Below are positions 58,081 through 64,000 of a stretch of 64,000 nucleotides of DNA, piece after piece. The translations under genes and the position numbers were made by a program. The notes beneath the pieces were generated by a model. The model searched no databases and was not told the origin of the DNA. It saw only the letters and a program-made list of their open reading frames with translations. Every line of letters starts with the position of its first letter. Within the stretch, counting starts at the first letter, position 1. Source of the DNA: Endocalyx cinctus (taxonomy: Eukaryota; Ascomycota; Sordariomycetes; Amphisphaeriales; Apiosporaceae); contig BCKC01000002.1 of the NCBI GenBank assembly GCA_001600455.1, forward strand, positions 2,370,171 through 2,434,170, given 5' to 3'.

Positions 58081-61000
58081 CCTGTGTCTTTTAAGGGGGG
58101 GTGACCGGCTCGGAAAATTTCCTCTCTGTCTTGCCCTTACTCTCTAGCCCCCTTTTCCCCCTCTTTTCTCTCTTCGAGCTAAATTATTAATATTATTTTT
58201 CTCTTCGTTCACACCGCCGCTTGTTCGACGGCCCTCTGCGTTGAGAAAACCTTTGGGGTGGAATTTCTCTCTACCTCTCATAGAATATCTTCTCTCCCTT
58301 TCGGTCCCAAGCACTGATATCAAAAGAATGTTGGGTATACTTGCAGAAATTGCCTGGCGGTCAAGGGGAACTAGTGTTCTTGGTAACGACGCAGGTTTCG
58401 TGCGGGTTCCCGTAGAAAACGTGTGAACAGTTCTAACAGGAGAGGAGAGAGAAGAGTAATATGAAAGATTAAAGCAATATGTAAGTGCAGTATAGTATAT
58501 GGTAGTTGATAGACGAAGATAAATCTGGTTCTTGATTTTGGGATAATTGTTACCGTATTAGATATCGGCGTTGATGAGTCCACTTAGATATGTTAAATAT
58601 ATAGCGCGTGTGTACGTGTATATGTGCGTTTTTCCGCGCCCAATTCAAAAGATGGAAACTTATCCCAAAAGAGATCCATCCAAGTTCAGATGAATGTACC
58701 GTTTTTCGACTGATACTAAGAAATAACTAATAGAACATCTGTTTCGGATAAATATGAAACAAAGTATTTATTTCAAGGGAATGAGATACACGGCTATTTC
58801 AGATTATCAGAATTGTTGTTACCGAAACATTCATGGATAGTGTGAGTAGTCACTCTCCTAAATAGACATAGCCTTAACAGCTCCCCCCTGCAAGAAGCTC
58901 ATCAGGAAGTAGCTTTTGGCATCTATACTGTCTTCAAGTTGAGCAAGTGTGGATCTAAAGGGAATTGTTTCTTGGTTCGGGAAGCAATTCGACTAAAACG
59001 TCACTGGTGGCGCCGACTCATAATAACTCAACCATGTTTTTTTCCCCCTTCGTTGATTTATTTCACCTATTTGTTATATTTCGTTGTACCATTTTCTGTG
59101 AAATGAATAAATTATTAACACTGTCTATAATCAACGTCTGTTTAATACCACATACCATAAATATTAGTGATGTACAGCTCTTTTTTTTTTTTTTCCTGCG
59201 GCTCTGCTTCGTTCTATCGTACGTATCATTGCACACTGAGCATCATGTAGTATGTTCTTTATGTATAATATCACATTAGGAAGCACTGCTCCGTCAACCC
59301 GGGTTCGGGGAATGAGATACGGTTATGCAAAGCTACGTAAAAGTGTGACGGCGGCCTGAGAGGTGGGCAGACTAGTGGTTCTCAGTGCCCGAAGAGACAC
59401 TTTCATGCGTCTTGGAGGGGAGGCGTAAAATGTTAGCAAAAAAGGCTGTGGGGTTATCCATGGCCAATGAATTAGTTGTACAAAAAATCACTTTTGAAGA
59501 AAGAGGGGAGCTGTCGTAAGACGGCAGGCTGCTTCTCGGTACTTCAATCCGTGAAAGCTTCAGGCCTGTCTGCGAGAAGGGAAAAAAAAGCTGACAAGCC
59601 CTAAGAGTGATGAGAGGCTATCTTATGGGAAAACAAGATTAGAGCCAATCATAATGGTAACACTAGAATCTCTGATATCTTGGCTCAAGTTGATCGATAC
59701 GATAACGATACGATTTCGATCCCCGTATGCACATTATTAGATCTGCGTGACCTGTCTAAATTAATTCAATATAACGAGTTGAGCGTGGGGATTTAAATTA
59801 TCCTGTGTAGAACAAAACAAAAAAACTGCCTGGGTAAACCATAGTCACCATCAAACACATTATAACGGTAGCTACTTTATATTATTGAGTAAGCATAAGA
59901 TTTCCTTGACGAAGGCATGCCGTTTTTTCTTCCCCGCACGAACTTGGTCATTCACCGTTAATAAACTCCGAGTGTAAGTCTACTCACGTCGTATATTTTC
60001 ATTGTTTTGCTATATAAAACTCGACATGTTAAACAATTATTTAATAAATACGCCTTTGAAAAAAGAGTCTCAATAGATATTGACTCGTCAGTTTCCAGTT
60101 AGTTGTCATAACCTTATCCCAGCAAACAATTTAAATATGAGTGGCATTAATAGCCGGGGAGGTCCGTAAAGAGACAACTGCATGTCGTCTTACCCCTGCA
60201 CGTCATCCACCAACGAATGTCCACCATCCCAAATGGTCGTTCCTTTCATCCCTCCTCATCTGAGCTAGACTAGTCAACCCAGGTCCGGGACGGTTTACCT
60301 GACATGAAAATACCTTGCAGGAACTTTCGGGGAGGGTGGCGTTTACAGACAGAACTCAAGAGCAAACAAAGCTCGCATATTCGCGCTTCGTGCGTTTTCG
60401 GAGACAGGAAGAATCATGACGTCCACCTCAGGAAAAAGAAGAAGTTGAGATCCATATCACCGTTACATTCCTTAAACTACTTCTCGATCCATAATCTCGG
60501 CTTTTCCGTTTAAGTTATGTAGACTGGTTTTGGAAAAAGAATTTCGTATCTTTCTAATACAACTTATTCTCTTAAAAGTGACGAGGTTGGGGGATACGAC
60601 AAACGAGACACGTGGTTTGCACCGAGTTCAATATTGAATGTCTATCTTTTAAGTCGAGAAGTTATACGATAATACGACTATTTCTGTCTATCTTATCCTT
60701 TAGTTAGTCATCCAATGTTCAGCAGGTCAACTCACCGATGTAGCATGGGAAGGATCATCTATGCATTCCGGGGAGTTTTGGGTGTTACATCCTAAATGTG
60801 GAGATTAGGTATGTCATGCAGTTTGATATACAGGGTGTTAGGTGTTCTCCTTCGAGGAGGCGGCGTAAACAGCGTGCATGCATCAACTTACGCGGTTGTT
60901 GATAGTTAACGGTAATTACTGTATAAGATACGTCACTAACACGTGCAAGGAAGAAAAGTAGAGGCTGAATATTATTACTGAGAATAATAAATTTGGAGCT

Positions 61001-62618
61001 TTTTTTTTTTTTTTTCCCAATCTTAGCATGATACTTACTACTAGTATATTTGTTTGTTTACAAGTATTCTTTTCTTCTTGAGATGTAAATCGGCATGAAG
61101 AGCACGTGAATATATACACCCGTGTAAGCCTTCCGGTTGTCTGGTATGCAGACCTGAAGCATGTCAACCACACTACCTACAACCCCTGTCCAATATCAAT
61201 GATGAATAGCCCTAAAGGTTACCCATTTTTCTCCCTTCGTTGATTGAAGCATGTGGGAGTTCTGATATTCTGCATCAAGGGGTATATTATGTATATAGCA
61301 AACGCATGGTTACCTTGGATAATTCGTGTGGTTATGGTGCTTACTTCGTTGAATGGTCAACGATCTAAAAACCTCCACTGAGAGCCATGGCATTTCCCAC
61401 CTTCACTTCGGCGTTTTTTTTTTTTTTTTTTTTTTTTTTTCCTTTTCAGTCCGATTGAATTTGCAAGTACCAGTGAGTTCCGCAGCTTGTATCAAAAGAT
61501 TCTTGGACACCATCAGATGAAAATCGAGAACGTTCGTCTTATAACTATAGACCGGTAAGTGATTAATTACCATCCTGCTGCGTAGAGACTTATGCATGTA
61601 CTTGAGGGTAACACAAACCGCGTGTTTCTTGTGCAGATATTATATGGCTACATGCCTACATGCCTACATAAGTAAATGTATAATTAGAGACATATAGGGA
61701 AAAGAAAGTCTCTCAAACCGACCCTAGTTCTCAAGAAGAAATGTAAATTAACAAATTCAGAAATGGAATAGGCCAGTGATAAATAACTCCATACGTTATT
61801 ACGAGATCGCTTATGAACAAGGATATACGATTCCCCGGATCTGGGTGACTCTCCCCGCCCTTCCATTCTATGCTAGGTGGCTATGTAGTCAGCCCCATAT
61901 CCCGTCGTCTATATTCTGACTGTATAGACCAAGTAACATCGCAAATAAAAGTGTTACACGTAGAAATTTTATTATTTAACATATTTTTTATTATTGCGTC
62001 CAGGGATATCTATCAATTTTATCGATGACCTAAACAGAATTCAAATATCATCATTATTATGCTTGTGCCACACCCAGTCAGTCAGTCTTGAGTACCAGCC
62101 ACAATATATTTAGCAACACGTTCCAGCAGGTGATCCCAACAACGTATACAGCAGCAAGGGGCTGCGACAAATCATAGGGCAATTTATAGGGGGTTTCAGG
62201 GTACTTCCAGTGTCTCTAACAGGTATTATATTACCGGTTAGATTAATATCAAAATACTTCGTAAGTGGATTTGTTTTAGGTTAAAACTAAATACTTGTTC
62301 AATTGCTGTTTTGTTTTTCGCTTTTTCCTTTTTCTTTCTCTTCTCTAGAAAATATCAAAATTTGGTTGACTGAACAGGAGAATTAGGTAGTAACTTACCC
62401 CCTTTTTTTTTTCTCCTTCAACATTTACAGTACAAAGTCTTCAACAGACTTTTGTCTATCTAGGATTACTTAGGTATCCTATTAACAATAGGCGGGTTTT
62501 GTTCGTTTGTCAAAGTCCCGTTTGGTGGCAATCCCCAGTCCGTCCTTAGTCCTCATTAGTCTATCTTCCACTCTCTTCTCCATCTATCCTTAGTCTGTCC
62601 GATCTAAGTTGTTACGTC
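58081..62618. other. long gene-poor region
   Basis: About 4.5 kb without a convincing gene. Only short frames without domain signatures are present, and T- or A-runs are frequent (for example about 59180-59194 and 61414-61440). Part is the promoter and 5' leader of the Myb-like gene at the left end and of the amidotransferase at the right. A non-coding RNA or unrecognised small secreted protein cannot be excluded. Confidence 0.45.
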
Positions 62619-63865
62619 ATGATTATTCCCAACGAGTCCACTGTTCTTTCATCATCATCATCATCCGTATTTCCCAACGTCATCACAACACCTGAGACGA
62701 CCTCTCTAGAAACCACCCTCGAAGTAGCACGCGAGCATGAAAATGGCGCCAACCTCGAAGAAGAGGAGAGCGCGGTAAAAGGGTGCTGCGAGAAGGAAAG
62801 TGGGGAGGAGGACATGAGACCGCCCCTCCGCATCGCCATCCTGCTAAACTCGTACCGCTCGCGCCTCCTCCCGGCCATCCGGGCCTCGTACGAGCGCGTG
62901 CTCGGCCGCGTGGCGCCCGACGCCCGCCTGGCCTTCTACGAGCCGGCTAACCATCCGGGCTCGTTCCCGGATCCGGCGTACTTCGACCTCGTCGTCTTCG
63001 GCGGGTCCAACGTCGACCCGAGGAAGAGCCACCCTTGGATCCTCGACCTGCACGCCTTCCTCCGCCGCCTCGTCGTCGACCCGCCTCCCCCGTCGGACGG
63101 GCGAGGGGGACGGGGACGGGGACGGGACCGCGGTCCAAAAGTCCTCGGCATCTGCTGGGGTCATCAGACTATTGCTCGCGTTTTCGGTGGCGTCGTGGTC
63201 GATGCTGAAAAGCCTGAGGTGAGCCTAGCTTTAGTTTCTTTTTTTCCCGTCTCCATATTCTAGTATAAATAGAGGAAGTTGGCGTTTCGCGTAATTATTG
63301 TGTTACATAACAACCAATGTTACATTATTGGGTAACACAATACTTTATTTTATTGGCAATTCCTACCGATATAACATAATCTCGTACTTGGTGATGATAG
63401 CGCTCGGAAGCCTACAGATTCGCTAATGAAGAGTTATTATGCACATAGATGGGCGTCGCCACTGTCAATCTCACGACGCAAGGACGCAACTTTTTCCCCG
63501 AAGCCTCAGCCCTCGGATCTTTTAAGCTGCAGCAGCACCACCGCCGAGAGGTGGCCGTCGCGGCCCCGGGGTTTGTATCTCTGGCGCACGGTAATCAGTG
63601 TCTCCTGCGTGAGGACGGCATGATCTTGACGTTTCAGGGACACCCAGAGAAGGACGCGGAGACGGCGCGGCTGCGCATGCACGACTCGTTGAGGTGGTTC
63701 GGCTTCGATGCCACGCTCGACGAGAAGGCTTGGCGTAAGCTCGAGGAGGTGATCGCTATGGAAGATGATGGTGATATGGTTTGGAGAAGGATATTACAAT
63801 GGGTTAGGGAAGACCGGCCCCAGGTATCCAGTAGAGGGGGAGCCGAAGGAATGACGAAGCTCTAG
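62619..63865 (+). CDS. class-I glutamine amidotransferase-like protein
   Basis: Cytosolic enzyme of the GATase1 fold that hydrolyses an amide or a gamma-glutamyl bond. Exons are 62619-63218 and 63449-63865, with a 230-nt intron (phase 0, GTGAGC to ATAG), 338 aa. The N-terminal about 65 residues are a Ser/Glu-rich, probably disordered leader. The triad is readable: Cys179 in VLGICWGHQ, and His265 and Glu267 in FQGHPEKD. GVATVNLT follows the splice, as in standalone GATase1 proteins of fungi that resemble GMP synthase glutaminase domains and gamma-glutamyl peptidases. There is an Arg/Gly-rich insert (161-172) just before the nucleophile elbow. The substrate is unknown. The intron is unusually long for this window and contains an inverted repeat (63296-63342). 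Confidence 0.87.
63296..63342. repeat. 11-bp perfect inverted repeat inside an intron
   Basis: TATTGTGTTAC (63296-63306) and GTAACACAATA (63332-63342) are perfect reverse complements around a 25-nt spacer within the amidotransferase intron. It may be an RNA hairpin or the trace of a tiny mobile element; there is no evidence to choose. Confidence 0.75.
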
Positions 63866-64000
63866 ATATAGATGTTATACCTCTCCACCTACTACATATA
63901 TATGTACAAACCGCATCCTAACTACTTAGGTAAACCTTATGTAGTAATAAAACTATCTTAATACTGCATGGAATCATCAGCAATGAGGGATGTGATATCT

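Noticed and set aside
59281..59345. Sequence with GGGTTCGGGG resembling a tRNA T-arm
   Set aside because: No accompanying A box or acceptor stem could be drawn.
1..64000. CRISPR arrays, rRNA genes or intact transposons
   Set aside because: No regularly spaced repeats, rRNA-like sequence, transposase or long terminal repeats were seen; the organism is a fungus, where CRISPR is not expected.

Overview
The window looks like nuclear DNA of a filamentous ascomycete (Pezizomycotina, most likely Sordariomycetes). The signs are many short introns (about 50-105 nt, GT..AG with fungal branch points), a Zn2Cys6 regulator, PTH11/rhodopsin-type membrane proteins, a highly reducing polyketide synthase (HR-PKS), a GH55 glucanase and AT-rich, homopolymer-rich intergenic DNA. 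Exon structures were joined by hand from reading frame and splice signals and are predictions.

Left part (about 1-37.6 kb): a secondary-metabolite gene cluster. It holds an alpha-oxoamine synthase (AOS, 1057-2640 minus), a rhodopsin-domain membrane protein (4027-5517 minus), a first HxxxD acyltransferase (6069-7681 plus), an 11-exon HR-PKS (9518-17854 plus; KS-AT-DH-MT-ER-KR-ACP, no release domain), a small secreted DUF8021-like protein (18116-18937 minus), an OPT-family transporter (20341-22868 plus), a second paralogous acyltransferase (23893-25607 plus), decayed P450 and GMC-oxidoreductase genes (26651-27094 and 27670-28507), an intact P450 (28814-30559 minus), a Zn2Cys6 regulator (31769-34022 minus), a GST-like relic (about 34.7-35.0 kb) and an MDR reductase (36471-37535 minus). 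The inferred logic is that the PKS builds a reduced, possibly C-methylated chain on its ACP, the AOS releases it by decarboxylative condensation with an amino acid to give a 2-amino-3-ketone, and the P450, reductase and two acyltransferases decorate it. This is the logic of fumonisin- and sphingofungin-type sphingoid mimics, but the two cluster-internal acyltransferases make this set distinctive.

Right part (about 39.6-64 kb): mostly ordinary genes, namely a second rhodopsin-domain protein, a FIT/Scs3-type ER protein, a GH55 exo-beta-1,3-glucanase, an intronless RutA-like flavin monooxygenase, an Ap4A phosphorylase, a tandem Myb-like DNA-binding protein and a class-I glutamine amidotransferase. 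They are separated by long gene-poor stretches (48.0-52.3 and 58.1-62.6 kb).

The main candidates for new biology are the AOS/HR-PKS/twin-acyltransferase cluster, the altered KR active site of the PKS, and signs of pathway decay in the 26.6-35 kb interval.
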